Counted from the first letter of the stretch, positions 28,428 to 37,257 are shown. The stretch is DNA of 64,000 nt from Pseudomonas fluorescens (GCF_001307275.1 NZ_CP012831.1:4022501-4086500); one strand, 5' to 3'. Notes: generated from the letters alone by a model not told the origin. Translations and numbers: made by a program.

Positions 28428-29009
28428 TCAGCCCCCAGGCTTGGCCGCCGCTTCCCAAAGCACCTCCGCCACTCCTTGCCGCCGGGCAATGACCCGCGCC
28501 GCCACGAACAACAGATCCGACAACCGATTGATGTAGGCCAACCCCGGCCCTGCCAGCGGCTCCACCGCGTTCAATTGCTGGCAACGCCGCTCGGCGCTGC
28601 GGGCCAGGCTGCGACAGACGTGGGCCTGGGCGATCAGTGTCGAGCCACCGGGCAGGATGAAGTTTTCCAGTGGCCCCAATTCCTCGTTCCACACATCGAT
28701 CGCCGCTTCCAGCCGCTCGATTTCCGCCACGTTCAAGGCTTGGTAGGCCGGCATCGCCAGCTCACCGCCCAGGTCGAACAATCGATGCTGACAAGGCTCC
28801 AGCACGTCGCTGACTTCCTTCAGCGCCGGGTACCGGGCCGTTTCGGCGGCGAGCCCGGCCAGCAACAAGCCCAACTGGCTGTTCAGCGTGTCCACTTCGC
28901 CGATGGCCTCGACCCGTGGGTGGTCCTTTGCCACGCGGCGGCCATCGCCCAACCCGGTTTCACCTTTGTCGCCGGTGCGGGTGTAAATCTTCGACAGGCG
29001 AAAGCCCAT
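28428..29009 (-). CDS. Cob(I)alamin adenosyltransferase, PduO type
   Basis: This 193-aa ATP:corrinoid adenosyltransferase makes adenosylcobalamin. The N-terminal ATP site KIYTRTGDKGETGLGDGRRVAK is present. The later motifs FILPGGS and ARSAERRCQQL (with the conserved Arg-x-x-Glu-Arg arrangement) and LNRLSDLLFV-like INRLSDLLFVAARV complete the family pattern. The start ATG lies two bases after the stop of the sensor kinase gene, so the two are probably co-transcribed. Confidence 0.92.
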   Translation of the reverse strand: MGFRLSKIYTRTGDKGETGLGDGRRVAKDHPRVEAIGEVDTLNSQLGLLLAGLAAETARYPALKEVSDVLEPCQHRLFDLGGELAMPAYQALNVAEIERLEAAIDVWNEELGPLENFILPGGSTLIAQAHVCRSLARSAERRCQQLNAVEPLAGPGLAYINRLSDLLFVAARVIARRQGVAEVLWEAAAKPGG

Positions 29010-29011
29010 GT

Positions 29012-31048
29012 TCAACGCTCCAGTGGTTTGTTTTCCTGCGCCACCATCGAGGGGCCCGTCAGGGGCAGGCGCAAGGTGAAGCAGGTGCCTTGGCCTGGCG
29101 CCGACTGCACTTCCATCTGGCCCTTGTGGTTGTTGGTGATGATGAAATACGAGACCGACAGCCCAAGGCCTGTGCCCTGGCCGATCTCCTTGGTGGTGAA
29201 GAAGGGTTCGAAGGTGCGCTTGCGCACGTTCTCGCTCATGCCGATGCCATTGTCCTCGACCTGGATTTCCGCCCACGGCGGATTCAACCGCGTACGCAGG
29301 ATAATGCGCCCGGGTTCGCTGTCGTCCTGGCGTTGGTGGATCGCCTGGGCGGCGTTTTTCAGCAGGTTGAGCAGCACCTGTTCCAGTTCGTTGGCCGTGC
29401 CGGGCACCGGGCCCAGGTTCGGGTCGAACTGACGGATGATCGCCTGGCCCTTGAAGTCGAAGCCGATCGCCAGGTCGAAGTCATTACCGGCGATTTCCAC
29501 CGCCTGGTCGATCAGCGCCGGCAGGTCGCAGGGCGCCATCTGCCGCGTGCTGCGTCGGCTGAAGCTGAGCATGTGGGTGACGATTTTCGCCGCCCGGGCG
29601 CCGGCTTGCTGGATGCCGTCGAGCAATTGTGGGATTTCCCGGCTTTCCAGGTAGCGGTTGACCACCGGCAATTCGATGCCCAGTTGCTCGGCCTGTTCGA
29701 GGTTCTTCGGCAATTCCGGCGACAAGCGTCGGCGGATGTTCTGCACGTTGTGCAGGATCGCCCCAAGCGGGTTGTTGATCTCATGGGCCATGCCCGCCGC
29801 GAGGCCGCCGACCGAGAGCATTTTTTCCGATTGCACCATCATTTCCTCCAGCGACAGGCGCTGGGTGATGTCGTCGATGCGGATCACCACGCCCCGCCCG
29901 GCGCCGCCCATCAGCGGATAGAACGTCAGGGCGTAATGCCGGGCCTCGTCGTCCTTGGTCCAGGTGACGCGTTCGATCTTGGCCACCGTATGTTGCTCGA
30001 CGGTCTGCTTGAGTTGGGGCAGGTACGGCTTGAGCGGTTCGAAGGCGAGGAAGATCGGTTGGTTCAGGGCCTCGTCCAGTCGTGTGCCGGAGAGGGCGCT
30101 GGCTTCCTGGTTCCATTGGGTGACGTAGAGTTGCTCGTCGAGGGCGATCAGGGCCGACGGCATGGAGTCGATGATGCTGTTGAGGTAATTCTGGAAGCCC
30201 GTGAGTTTTTTCTCGATCTTGCTGCGCACCTGGACTTCCAGCTCCAGCTTGCGATTGGTATGCCGGGTTTCTTCCGCCAGGCCCTGGGCCTGGTCATAGG
30301 CGGCCTGGGAGTCGTCCCGCGCGCGCTTGAGTTGCTGCTCCCGGGCTTCGATTCGCGAGAGCATGGTATTGAATGCTTCGGCCAGGCTGCCGATCTCATC
30401 GTGGTTGCCCCGTGCGGCTCGCAGGGCATAGTTCTCCTCGCGGGTGACCTGGCGCGACAGTTCTTCGAGTTGATGAATCGGCTGGGTGATCAGGCGTTTG
30501 ATCTGTTGGGCAATGATCAGCCACAGCAACACGCTGAAAATCAGGATGCCGAGGCTGGCGGTCAGGGTGCCGGTGTAGAACGCGGTCGGCAATTCGCTGC
30601 TGGCCACCAGCAACAGATGGCCAGGCGTCGTGCCGGGGCGGGGCAGGGTAATGACCTGGTTGCTGCGGAACTCGCTCGCTTGCCAGGCCTGTATGTTGCG
30701 GAAATGGTCCGGCAGCTTGAGCTTTTCGCCCTGTTGCAGCTGTGCCAGGCGATCGCCCTGGCCGTCGTACAGCGCCGCCGCCCGCAGCGGTGCATAGCTG
30801 TTGAGCTCGTCGAGCAGGCGCTGGGCACTTTGTGGCGATTGCAGGGCGTCAGAGATCAGGCTCGGGTTGGCGATCAGTCGGCCAATGGTCTGCAGGGCCT
30901 GGGGCGCCATGCTTTCCTGGGAGATGTAGTAGGCGGCGCTGATAAAGGTCAGGTTGGCCACCAGCAGGACAGTGGTCAACAACACCAGCAGGGCGGCCAA
31001 CAGTTTCTGGCCGACCGGGAGGTTTTCAAGGCGCTGGCGCAATGGCAT
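29012..31048 (-). CDS. Membrane sensor histidine kinase (HAMP-PAS-HisKA-HATPase)
   Basis: This 678-aa protein has membrane helices at about 16-38 and 162-180 that enclose a periplasmic sensor domain of about 125 residues. A HAMP linker (TQPIHQLEELSRQVTREENYAL), a coiled coil and a PAS domain (SIIDSMPSALIALDEQLYVTQWNQEAS) follow. The phosphoacceptor H-box AAGMAHEINNPLGAI has His422. ATP-lid elements NLLKNAAQAI, DNGIGM and GTGLGLS close the protein. No response regulator gene is adjacent. It is encoded next to the adenosyltransferase; the signal is unknown. Confidence 0.92.
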   Translation of the reverse strand: MPLRQRLENLPVGQKLLAALLVLLTTVLLVANLTFISAAYYISQESMAPQALQTIGRLIANPSLISDALQSPQSAQRLLDELNSYAPLRAAALYDGQGDRLAQLQQGEKLKLPDHFRNIQAWQASEFRSNQVITLPRPGTTPGHLLLVASSELPTAFYTGTLTASLGILIFSVLLWLIIAQQIKRLITQPIHQLEELSRQVTREENYALRAARGNHDEIGSLAEAFNTMLSRIEAREQQLKRARDDSQAAYDQAQGLAEETRHTNRKLELEVQVRSKIEKKLTGFQNYLNSIIDSMPSALIALDEQLYVTQWNQEASALSGTRLDEALNQPIFLAFEPLKPYLPQLKQTVEQHTVAKIERVTWTKDDEARHYALTFYPLMGGAGRGVVIRIDDITQRLSLEEMMVQSEKMLSVGGLAAGMAHEINNPLGAILHNVQNIRRRLSPELPKNLEQAEQLGIELPVVNRYLESREIPQLLDGIQQAGARAAKIVTHMLSFSRRSTRQMAPCDLPALIDQAVEIAGNDFDLAIGFDFKGQAIIRQFDPNLGPVPGTANELEQVLLNLLKNAAQAIHQRQDDSEPGRIILRTRLNPPWAEIQVEDNGIGMSENVRKRTFEPFFTTKEIGQGTGLGLSVSYFIITNNHKGQMEVQSAPGQGTCFTLRLPLTGPSMVAQENKPLER

Positions 31049-31094
31049 CAGACTCGTCGCTAAGAAGGAACACGAGGGCCAGCGTAGCCGCTGC

Positions 31095-32012
31095 TCAGTC
31101 GCTGGGCAATCCGAGGTTGTCCAAGTGGGCAATCAGTCGCTGGCGCAGTTGTTCCAGGTGCGGCACGGTCAGCTCATGGCGCTGGGCAACCTTGCAGGCG
31201 TAACCGAGCAAATAGCTGATTTCGGTACGACGCCGATTGGCCACATCCTGGTACATCGAGGAGTAATTGGCGGCCGTGGCCTGGATCACCCGTTCGACCT
31301 CCGGCTGCAGATCCTCGGCCGCCGCGGGCTGGCCGCACCGTTCGAGCACATCCGTGAGCTCCGCGCACAGGGTCGCCACTTCGCAGTGGTGTTCCAGCAG
31401 GCCGCCGTTCTTGCAGTGATGCAGCACGGTCAGTGGATTGATTGCACAGTTGAGTGCCAGCTTGCGCCAGAGGCGGGTGAGGATGTCGGCGCTCCATTCG
31501 TGGGGGATGCCGGCGGCGGCCAGGTCGTCCAACCAGAACGGTGCCACCGGGTGAGCCGGGTCGCCCAACCAGGTGTAGCCGTGGCCGGCGTACACGACGC
31601 GCCAGTCACCGTCGCGGAACGCGCCTTCGGTGCTGGAGGCGCTGATGCAACGAGCCTGGGGCACACAATTGGCCACTGCGTCCTGGCTGCCGAGGCCGTT
31701 CTGCAACAGGATCAGTTCCGATTCTGCGTCCAGGCGGTGGGCCACCGAGGTCACCGCCGCTTGCGCGTCGTAGGCCTTGCAAGCCAGCAGCAGGCGCCTG
31801 ATCGGCTCCGGGCTGTCCGCCGTTTCGCCCGGCACCGGGTAGCATTGCGCCTGGCCTTGTTCCACCAGTGTCAGGCCTGCGACGCTGCGGTAGGCCTGCA
31901 AGCGCGCTTCGTTGCGCAGCACCAGCCGCACCGGTAACCCGGCCCGGGCCAGGCGCGTGGCCCACAACGTGCCGAGACTGCCGGCCCCGAGGACATGCCA
32001 GGTGGTCGACAT
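31095..32012 (-). CDS. panE: 2-Dehydropantoate 2-reductase family protein
   Basis: This 305-aa NADPH-dependent ketopantoate reductase homologue (pantothenate pathway) has a Rossmann motif at the N-terminus, VLGAGSLGTLWA. The catalytic Lys and Asn lie in LWRKLALNCAINPLT, and a C-terminal helical domain follows with NRRRTEISYLLG. Pseudomonads often encode several PanE-like proteins, so a related 2-oxo-acid substrate is possible. Confidence 0.85.
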   Translation of the reverse strand: MSTTWHVLGAGSLGTLWATRLARAGLPVRLVLRNEARLQAYRSVAGLTLVEQGQAQCYPVPGETADSPEPIRRLLLACKAYDAQAAVTSVAHRLDAESELILLQNGLGSQDAVANCVPQARCISASSTEGAFRDGDWRVVYAGHGYTWLGDPAHPVAPFWLDDLAAAGIPHEWSADILTRLWRKLALNCAINPLTVLHHCKNGGLLEHHCEVATLCAELTDVLERCGQPAAAEDLQPEVERVIQATAANYSSMYQDVANRRRTEISYLLGYACKVAQRHELTVPHLEQLRQRLIAHLDNLGLPSD

Positions 32013-32076
32013 CAGTTTTTTACTCGGATTGGCGCAGGCATCTGAGGGCTCGCAGTGTCGGCAGGAAAAGAGCCGT

Positions 32077-32082
32077 TATAAT
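32077..32082 (+). promoter_or_regulatory. Candidate -10 element of the yajQ promoter
   Basis: A consensus TATAAT lies 73 bases upstream of the yajQ start, in the gap after panE. The sequence at the -35 distance (AGTGTC region) is poor. Confidence 0.4.
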
Positions 32083-32107
32083 GAGCCCGATTTTAACCAC
32101 AAGCCAA

Positions 32108-32143
32108 GCGCGCGCCGTTGATACTGGCGCGCCTTTTTATTTG
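32108..32143 (+). terminator. Terminator-like hairpin in the yajQ leader
   Basis: GCGCGCC (32110-32116) pairs with GGCGCGC (32126-32132) across the loop GTTGATACT, followed by CTTTTTATTT. It lies between the putative yajQ promoter and the yajQ start, so it could attenuate yajQ transcription rather than end panE, which runs the other way. Confidence 0.55.
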
Positions 32144-32154
32144 GAGAACACTAC

Positions 32155-32640
32155 ATGCCGTCATTCGACGTGGTATCCGAACTGGACAAACACGAAGTCA
32201 CCAACGCGGTTGAAAACGCCGTCAAGGAACTCGACCGTCGTTATGACCTCAAGGGCAAGGGCAGTTTCGAGTTCAAGGAAAAAGACCTGACCGTGAACCT
32301 GACCGCCGAGGCCGAGTTCCAGCTCGAGGCGATGATCGAGATCCTCAAGCTGGCACTGGTCAAGCGCAAGATCGATGTGCAGTGCCTCGAGGTCAAGGAC
32401 GCCTATGCCTCGGGCAAGCTGATGAAGCAGGAGGCGGTGCTCAAGGAAGGCATCGACAAGGAGCTGGCGAAGAAGATCGTCGCTCATATCAAGGACGCCA
32501 AGCTCAAGGTGCAAGCCGCCATCCAGGGCGAGCAGGTGCGGGTCACCGGCAAGAAACGTGACGACTTGCAGGAAGCCATTGCGGCCTTGCGCGGCAAAGA
32601 ATTCGGCATGCCCCTGCAATTCAATAACTTCCGCGACTGA
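32155..32640 (+). CDS. yajQ: YajQ family nucleotide-binding protein
   Basis: This 161-aa UPF0234 protein has the invariant start MPSFDVVSELDKHEV, the FKEKDLTVNLTAEAEFQ segment and the C-terminus GKEFGMPLQFNNFRD, all intact. It consists of two ferredoxin-like domains. YajQ homologues have been reported to bind c-di-GMP and influence transcription; a PilZ candidate c-di-GMP receptor is also in this window. The ribosome site GGAG lies nine bases upstream. Confidence 0.94.
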   Translation: MPSFDVVSELDKHEVTNAVENAVKELDRRYDLKGKGSFEFKEKDLTVNLTAEAEFQLEAMIEILKLALVKRKIDVQCLEVKDAYASGKLMKQEAVLKEGIDKELAKKIVAHIKDAKLKVQAAIQGEQVRVTGKKRDDLQEAIAALRGKEFGMPLQFNNFRD

Positions 32641-32662
32641 TACTTCAGTTGTATTAAGACCC

Positions 32663-32753
32663 TGTGGCGAGGGAGCTTGCTCCCGCTTGGGTGCGAAGCG
32701 CCCACCTATAAGGGGCTGCTGCGCAGCCAGCGGGAGCAAGCGCCCTCGCCACA
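32663..32753. repeat. Palindromic repeat, TGTGGCGAGGG family
   Basis: TGTGGCGAGGGAGCTTGCTCCCGCT and its inverse GCGGGAGCAAGCGCCCTCGCCACA surround a loop with a further G/C palindrome. It lies between yajQ and the MscS gene. Confidence 0.85.
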
Positions 32754-32785
32754 ATGCCGCGTGCAACAGGAATAAGGAGAGAGAG

Positions 32786-33628
32786 ATGGACTTGAATGCT
32801 GAAGTGGACAACCTGGTCAAGGCTTCCCAGACCTGGATCCCCATGATCATGGAGTACGGCAGCCGCGTGCTGCTGGCGGTTATCACCCTGGCCATCGGCT
32901 GGTGGTTGATCAACAAAGTGACGCAGAAACTGGGTGCGCTGCTGGCCCTGCGTAATGCCGACCTGGCGCTGCAAGGGTTCATCAGTACCCTGGCCAACAT
33001 CATTCTGAAGATATTGTTGATCGTCAGCGTCGCTTCGATGATCGGCGTGGAAACCACTTCGTTCGTCGCCGCCATTGGTGCCGCCGGCCTGGCGATTGGC
33101 CTGGCCCTGCAAGGCAGCCTGGCGAACTTCGCCGGTGGCGTGTTGATCCTGCTGTTCCGCCCGTTCCGCATCGGTGACTGGATCGAAGCCCAAGGTGTGG
33201 CCGGTACGGTCGATAGCATCCAGATCTTCCACACCGTGTTGCGCACCGGTGACAACAAGACCGTCATTGTGCCCAACGGCAATCTCTCGAACGGCATCAT
33301 CACCAACACCAACCGCCAGCCGACCCGCAAGGTCGTGTTTGATGTCGGCGTGGATTACCAGGCTGACCTGCAAAAGGCCCGGGAGGTGTTGCTGGAGCTG
33401 GCCAAGGATGAGCGTGTGCTGGCGGATCCGGCACCTGAAGCGGTGATTTCCACCTTGGGCGACAGTTCCATCACGGTGTCGCTGCGTATCTGGGTGAAGA
33501 CTGCGGATTATTGGAGCGTGATGTTCATGCTCAATGAACAAGCCCGGGATCGCTTGAAAGAGGCGGGTATTGATATTCCGTTTCCACAACGAGTGATTCG
33601 GGTCGTTCAGGAAGGGCCAGCGCAATAA
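32786..33628 (+). CDS. Small-conductance mechanosensitive channel (MscS family)
   Basis: This 280-aa inner-membrane channel relieves hypo-osmotic stress. Three membrane helices are seen: residues about 25-45, 60-85 and 90-115. The last is the pore helix, AAIGAAGLAIGLALQGSLANFAGG, with the Gly/Ala packing pattern. The cytoplasmic beta domain has FRPFRIGDWIE and IVPNGNL, the family hallmark, and the length matches E. coli MscS (286). The ribosome site AAGGAGA lies before the ATG at 32786. Confidence 0.93.
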   Translation: MDLNAEVDNLVKASQTWIPMIMEYGSRVLLAVITLAIGWWLINKVTQKLGALLALRNADLALQGFISTLANIILKILLIVSVASMIGVETTSFVAAIGAAGLAIGLALQGSLANFAGGVLILLFRPFRIGDWIEAQGVAGTVDSIQIFHTVLRTGDNKTVIVPNGNLSNGIITNTNRQPTRKVVFDVGVDYQADLQKAREVLLELAKDERVLADPAPEAVISTLGDSSITVSLRIWVKTADYWSVMFMLNEQARDRLKEAGIDIPFPQRVIRVVQEGPAQ

Positions 33629-33725
33629 CGAGTCGACTATATAACTTGGCGCTGAAGTCAGATTATGTTTAGTTAGCTTGCTATTTAATAAGTTGCATTA
33701 AAGCTGACAGTCAGTCAATGGACAT

Positions 33726-33767
33726 AAAAAAACCGCTCACCTGATCCAGGTGAGCGGTTTTTTGTTT
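33726..33767. terminator. Bidirectional terminator between mscS and oprD
   Basis: AACCGCTCACCTG pairs perfectly with CAGGTGAGCGGTT across the 3-base loop ATC, with a T-run on either side. It serves the two convergent genes. Confidence 0.92.
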
Positions 33768-33799
33768 GTTGCGGGTACGGCTATCGAACTAGCACTGAA

Positions 33800-35053
33800 T
33801 TACAAGATGCTCAGTGGGTATTCGATGATCAGACGGGTGTCATTGTTGTCGTTGCCGTTGATGGCGTTATAGTCGCTGTTGGCGCGGTAGAACGCAGCAC
33901 GTACGCGGAAAGACAGGTCCTTGGCTGGACCGCTTTGCATAACGTACTTGGTTTCGAAGTCCCACTCGTGCTCTTTACCTTCGGAGCCGCCAGTCTCGAT
34001 GTTGTCACCGGTAACGTAGCGAGTCATGAAGCTCAGGCCAGGTACGCCATAAGTCTTCATGTTCAGGTCGTAGCGAGCCTGCCAGGAGCGCTCGTCCTGA
34101 CCGTTGAAGTCGGAGTATTGGATGGAGTTGGCGAGGAAGATAGTGCCGCCGCCGTCAACGCCATACACATAGCCGGTGTCACCGGAGGAGCGCTGGTGAG
34201 CCAGGGTGAACTTGTGGGCACCGATGGCATAGGCTGCTGCGAGGGACCAGATACGGTTGTCAACGTCGCCGCTGAGTTTCTGGCCCTGATCCTGGCTGTC
34301 ATAACCGTTGAAGTCGAAGTTCAGGGACTGATCTTCGTTGATCGGCAGGGTGTAGTTCAGGTTGATGTATTTCTTTTTGTAGTGATCTTCAACGTCGGAA
34401 GCCGCTACGCCTGCTACGAAATTGTCGGTGAACTGGTAGGTTGCGCCAACGATGTCAGCAGATTTCAGGCCAAGACCGTCATCTCCCATGCCAGTTTGCG
34501 AGCTGATGGCGTTGAAATGACCTGCGCTCAACTCCAAGCCTTTGATTTCTTTGCTGGTGATCAGCGTACCGGTGGCAACTTCTGGCAGCAGACGGCTGTC
34601 GTCAGTCGAGAAAACCGGGCTGGTGGTGAACTGGTTACCGTATTTCAGAACGGTGTCGGACAGACGGAATTTAACCGCGCCGCCAACCTTCGATTGTGTG
34701 TCTTCCAGGTTGCCGTCGCTGTCACGAGCGAACAGACCGTTACCGGCACGACCGCTACCGCCATCGATGCGAACGGTGCCGAATGCGAAGCCGTCAACGC
34801 CTACACCAACGGTACCTTGAGTGAAGCCCGACTCGTAAATGGCACGAGCGGCAACACCAGACTCTTCACGATAACTTTGTGAAGTGCTTGGGTTGTTCTT
34901 GAAATCACGGTTCATGTACAGCGCACGGGTCAGAACAGTCAAGCTCTGATCTTCAATAAAACCCTTGGATTCCTCTTGGGAGGACGCCACTGCGAACTGC
35001 GAAACGCTGGCCGATACAGCCAGTGCGATCATGCTCCACTTCATCACGCGCAT
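33800..35053 (-). CDS. oprD: OprD family outer-membrane porin
   Basis: This 417-aa protein has a signal peptide MKWSMIALAVSASVSQFAVAS and then an 18-strand porin sequence. Family motifs are KGFIEDQSL, YESGFTQGTVG(V)GVD, LKYGNQ, ELSAGHF, WSLAAAYAIGAH, the SWQARYDLNMKTYGVPGL segment and the C-terminal RLIIEYPLSIL. It admits basic amino acids or small organic acids; the exact ligand needs experiment. The position beside HIT, slyX, cold-shock and Dps genes matches PAO1 oprD (PA0958). A purine-rich AAAACCAAAGGAG precedes the start and might be an Hfq/Crc target, which is inference. Confidence 0.9.
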   Translation of the reverse strand: MRVMKWSMIALAVSASVSQFAVASSQEESKGFIEDQSLTVLTRALYMNRDFKNNPSTSQSYREESGVAARAIYESGFTQGTVGVGVDGFAFGTVRIDGGSGRAGNGLFARDSDGNLEDTQSKVGGAVKFRLSDTVLKYGNQFTTSPVFSTDDSRLLPEVATGTLITSKEIKGLELSAGHFNAISSQTGMGDDGLGLKSADIVGATYQFTDNFVAGVAASDVEDHYKKKYINLNYTLPINEDQSLNFDFNGYDSQDQGQKLSGDVDNRIWSLAAAYAIGAHKFTLAHQRSSGDTGYVYGVDGGGTIFLANSIQYSDFNGQDERSWQARYDLNMKTYGVPGLSFMTRYVTGDNIETGGSEGKEHEWDFETKYVMQSGPAKDLSFRVRAAFYRANSDYNAINGNDNNDTRLIIEYPLSIL

Positions 35054-35938
35054 CGTGATTTGCTCCTTTGGTTTTTAGAAGAGTACTGCCGTCCCACCTG
35101 TTTTTTTATCTGGGCGGCTCTTTCTTTTTGTGTCGGCGCAAACTTATATCACGTCGACATTCTTTGGCGATACTTGCCCATTCAACCTTTCAGCTTCTTT
35201 ACGACCATGTCGCCAATGGCTCGATCCATGTCGCATTTCAGCTGTTCCGACGCAACCGTATTCACAACTTTGATGTTGTTTTTTCTTTCCGGCATCGGTG
35301 TAAAGAGTCCGTCATTACCGCGCTTGAAGCTCCTGTGGGCAGCCTTGCCACTTTAATTTGTATGTCGGCAGGTCCCCGCTTCCGGCGAGCCCTTTGGACA
35401 GTGCGGGTATGAATGCAACAAGCATGCTCAAACCCGAATTTCGTTTACATTTTTTTCACATTTCAGCGGTTGACGCGGTGAAACCTCATGAAACCGGGCT
35501 CCAAAGGCCTTGTTTTAAATAGGGTTGACTCGTGTGGGCTCCCGTGTTTGGTGTCGATGAAATCGGCGAGACAACCAAAAACGTTACCGGTTCACCCTAC
35601 CCAGTGAGTAAATCACGGATGCTTTGTGCACTGAGCGTAGACGTACTGTGCTGTTTTGGTGCAAAAAATTTTCAGGTTGTACGAAAATCTTACAGCGTCG
35701 AGGCTTTGCCTGGGCCCTGGCACGGATCTCTCGGGACTGTGCCGTGCCGCTGCGCTGTGTTGGTGCGTCAGCTTGCACAGGTTGATACTCCGGTGTTGAA
35801 AAAAAACATTCGAAGGAACGGACAGCAGGACGGTACGCCGTGATCGATCCGGCGTTCGCGGGTATGCTGCGCATCTGTGCCCGATGCAGGCCCGCGGGTC
35901 GCTGAGCCGGGCAAAATCGATAACGAGGAGTACGCGCG
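35054..35938. other. 885-base gene-poor region between oprD and the HIT gene
   Basis: No open frame here has coding character. The oprD-proximal part (35054-35300) is T-rich on the plus strand, i.e. an A-rich leader for oprD on the minus strand. TTTACATTTTTTTCACATTTC at 35444-35464 could bind a global regulator. The segment 35690-35840 upstream of the HIT gene shows nothing recognisable. It must contain the promoters of oprD (leftward) and of the HIT-slyX pair (rightward), and has room for a small RNA, but I see no terminator that would define one. Confidence 0.5.
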
Positions 35939-36364
35939 GTGTTTGCCTTAGATCCACGACTGCAACAAGACACATTGCCCATCGGCGATTTCCCGTTGTG
36001 CCGTTTGCTCTTGTCCAACGACGCCCATTACCCGTGGTTCATCCTCGTGCCGCGGCGAGAAAATATCAGTGAATTGTTTCAGTTGGATGACATCGATCAA
36101 TTACAGCTGTGGAAAGAAACCACGGCGCTGGCCGAAACCCTCAAGGATTCGTTCGATGCCGACAAGATGAACGTTGCAACCTTAGGTAACGTCGTCAGTC
36201 AATTGCACATGCATGTCATCGTGCGCAAGCGTGATGATGCCGCCTGGCCTGCGCCGGTCTGGGGCAAGCACCCGGCCCAGCCTTATAATGCAGGGCAGGT
36301 CGAGGCCATTCGCGAACGGTTGCGAGTGGCCCTGGCCGATGATTTCAAGTTTCTGGAGGGCTGA
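35939..36364 (+). CDS. HIT domain protein
   Basis: This 141-aa histidine-triad superfamily protein has the nucleotide-binding core as QLHMHVIVR (a divergent HxHxH with the last position changed) preceded by NVATLGNV. It probably hydrolyses or binds nucleotide phosphoramidates or dinucleotides. The start is GTG with GAGG upstream. slyX follows after three bases and the two are surely co-transcribed. Confidence 0.87.
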   Translation: MFALDPRLQQDTLPIGDFPLCRLLLSNDAHYPWFILVPRRENISELFQLDDIDQLQLWKETTALAETLKDSFDADKMNVATLGNVVSQLHMHVIVRKRDDAAWPAPVWGKHPAQPYNAGQVEAIRERLRVALADDFKFLEG

Positions 36365-36367
36365 ACC

Positions 36368-36574
36368 ATGAACCTTGAAGAGCGCGTAACCGATCTGGAA
36401 AGCCGCCTGGCGTTTCAGGATGACACCATCCAGGCATTGAATGATGTGCTGGTGGCGCAGCAGCGGGTTGTCGAGCGTCTGCAGCTGCAGATGGCGGCGT
36501 TGCTCAAGCGCCAGGAAGAAATGGCGGGTCAATTCGAATCGTTCGAAGAAGAGGCGCCGCCCCCTCACTACTGA
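36368..36574 (+). CDS. slyX: SlyX family protein
   Basis: This 68-aa acidic coiled-coil protein begins with LEERVTDLESRLAFQDDTIQALNDVLVAQQ and ends in the characteristic APPPHY. The function of SlyX is unknown. It ends just before a strong terminator. Confidence 0.92.
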   Translation: MNLEERVTDLESRLAFQDDTIQALNDVLVAQQRVVERLQLQMAALLKRQEEMAGQFESFEEEAPPPHY

Positions 36575-36603
36575 TAGGGCCCGATTGCCGTTTGACGGGC
36601 AAT

Positions 36604-36643
36604 AAAAAACCGCGAGCAGCCAGGCTGCATCGCGGTTTTTTTA
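36604..36643. terminator. Bidirectional terminator between slyX and the cold-shock gene
   Basis: AAAAACCGCGA and TCGCGGTTTTTTT are inverted, with an inner GCAGCC/GGCTGC stem. T-runs on both strands serve convergent slyX and the cold-shock gene. Confidence 0.9.
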
Positions 36644-36651
36644 CGCTTGGA

Positions 36652-37257
36652 TCAGCGGCGCGGCAGCGCAGCGATCACGTCTTCGGCCTGCAGGCCCTTG
36701 TCGCGGTTCATCACGGAGAACTCCACGCGCTGGCCTTCCACCAGGACGCGATGACCTTCGCCACGAATGGCCCGGAAATGCACGAAAATGTCATCGCCGG
36801 AGTCGCGGGAAATGAAGCCGAACCCTTTGGACGTGTTGAACCACTTCACCGTGCCGGTATCGCGGTTGGACATGTCGTAGTTCTGCGCAGCGGCGGCCGG
36901 CGACGACTTCTTGTAGAAGCTGACGGCCAGGTGCAGTGCCACGGCGAGCAGTGCCGCGCCCAGGCTGAACAGAATGGCCGGTTGACCGCCAATTTCCGGC
37001 ATGGGCGCCAGCAGGGCCAGGGTTTGCAGGGCAACGGCCAGCACCAGCAAGGCGCTGACAAGGTTTTGCAGTTGGTGGCGTGGACCTTTGTTCCAGTAAG
37101 GGATGACGGGGGCAAGGGTCAGGTTGAGTAGGCCGAAAAAGGCCAGGTACAGTGCATCGGGGTGTTGCAGGTAAGGTGTGGCTTCGGAACCCAGGCTAGG
37201 GATGAAGGACAGCAGCAGGGCAGCTGCGCCCATTAGCAAGTGGACGATTTTCAACAT
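36652..37257 (-). CDS. Membrane-anchored cold-shock domain protein
   Basis: This 201-aa protein has four predicted membrane helices in the first 130 residues (HLLMGAAALLLSFIPSL; YLAFFGLLNLTLAPVIPYW; LVSALLVLAVALQTLALLA; ILFSLGAALLAVALHLAVSF). A C-terminal cold-shock domain carries the RNA-binding motifs TVKWFNTSKGFGFISR and DIFVHFRAI. It would place a nucleic-acid-binding OB-fold at the inner membrane. The start at 37257 (MLKIVHLL) was chosen since it begins the first helix. An equivalent gene lies at this position in PAO1. Confidence 0.88.
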   Translation of the reverse strand: MLKIVHLLMGAAALLLSFIPSLGSEATPYLQHPDALYLAFFGLLNLTLAPVIPYWNKGPRHQLQNLVSALLVLAVALQTLALLAPMPEIGGQPAILFSLGAALLAVALHLAVSFYKKSSPAAAAQNYDMSNRDTGTVKWFNTSKGFGFISRDSGDDIFVHFRAIRGEGHRVLVEGQRVEFSVMNRDKGLQAEDVIAALPRR

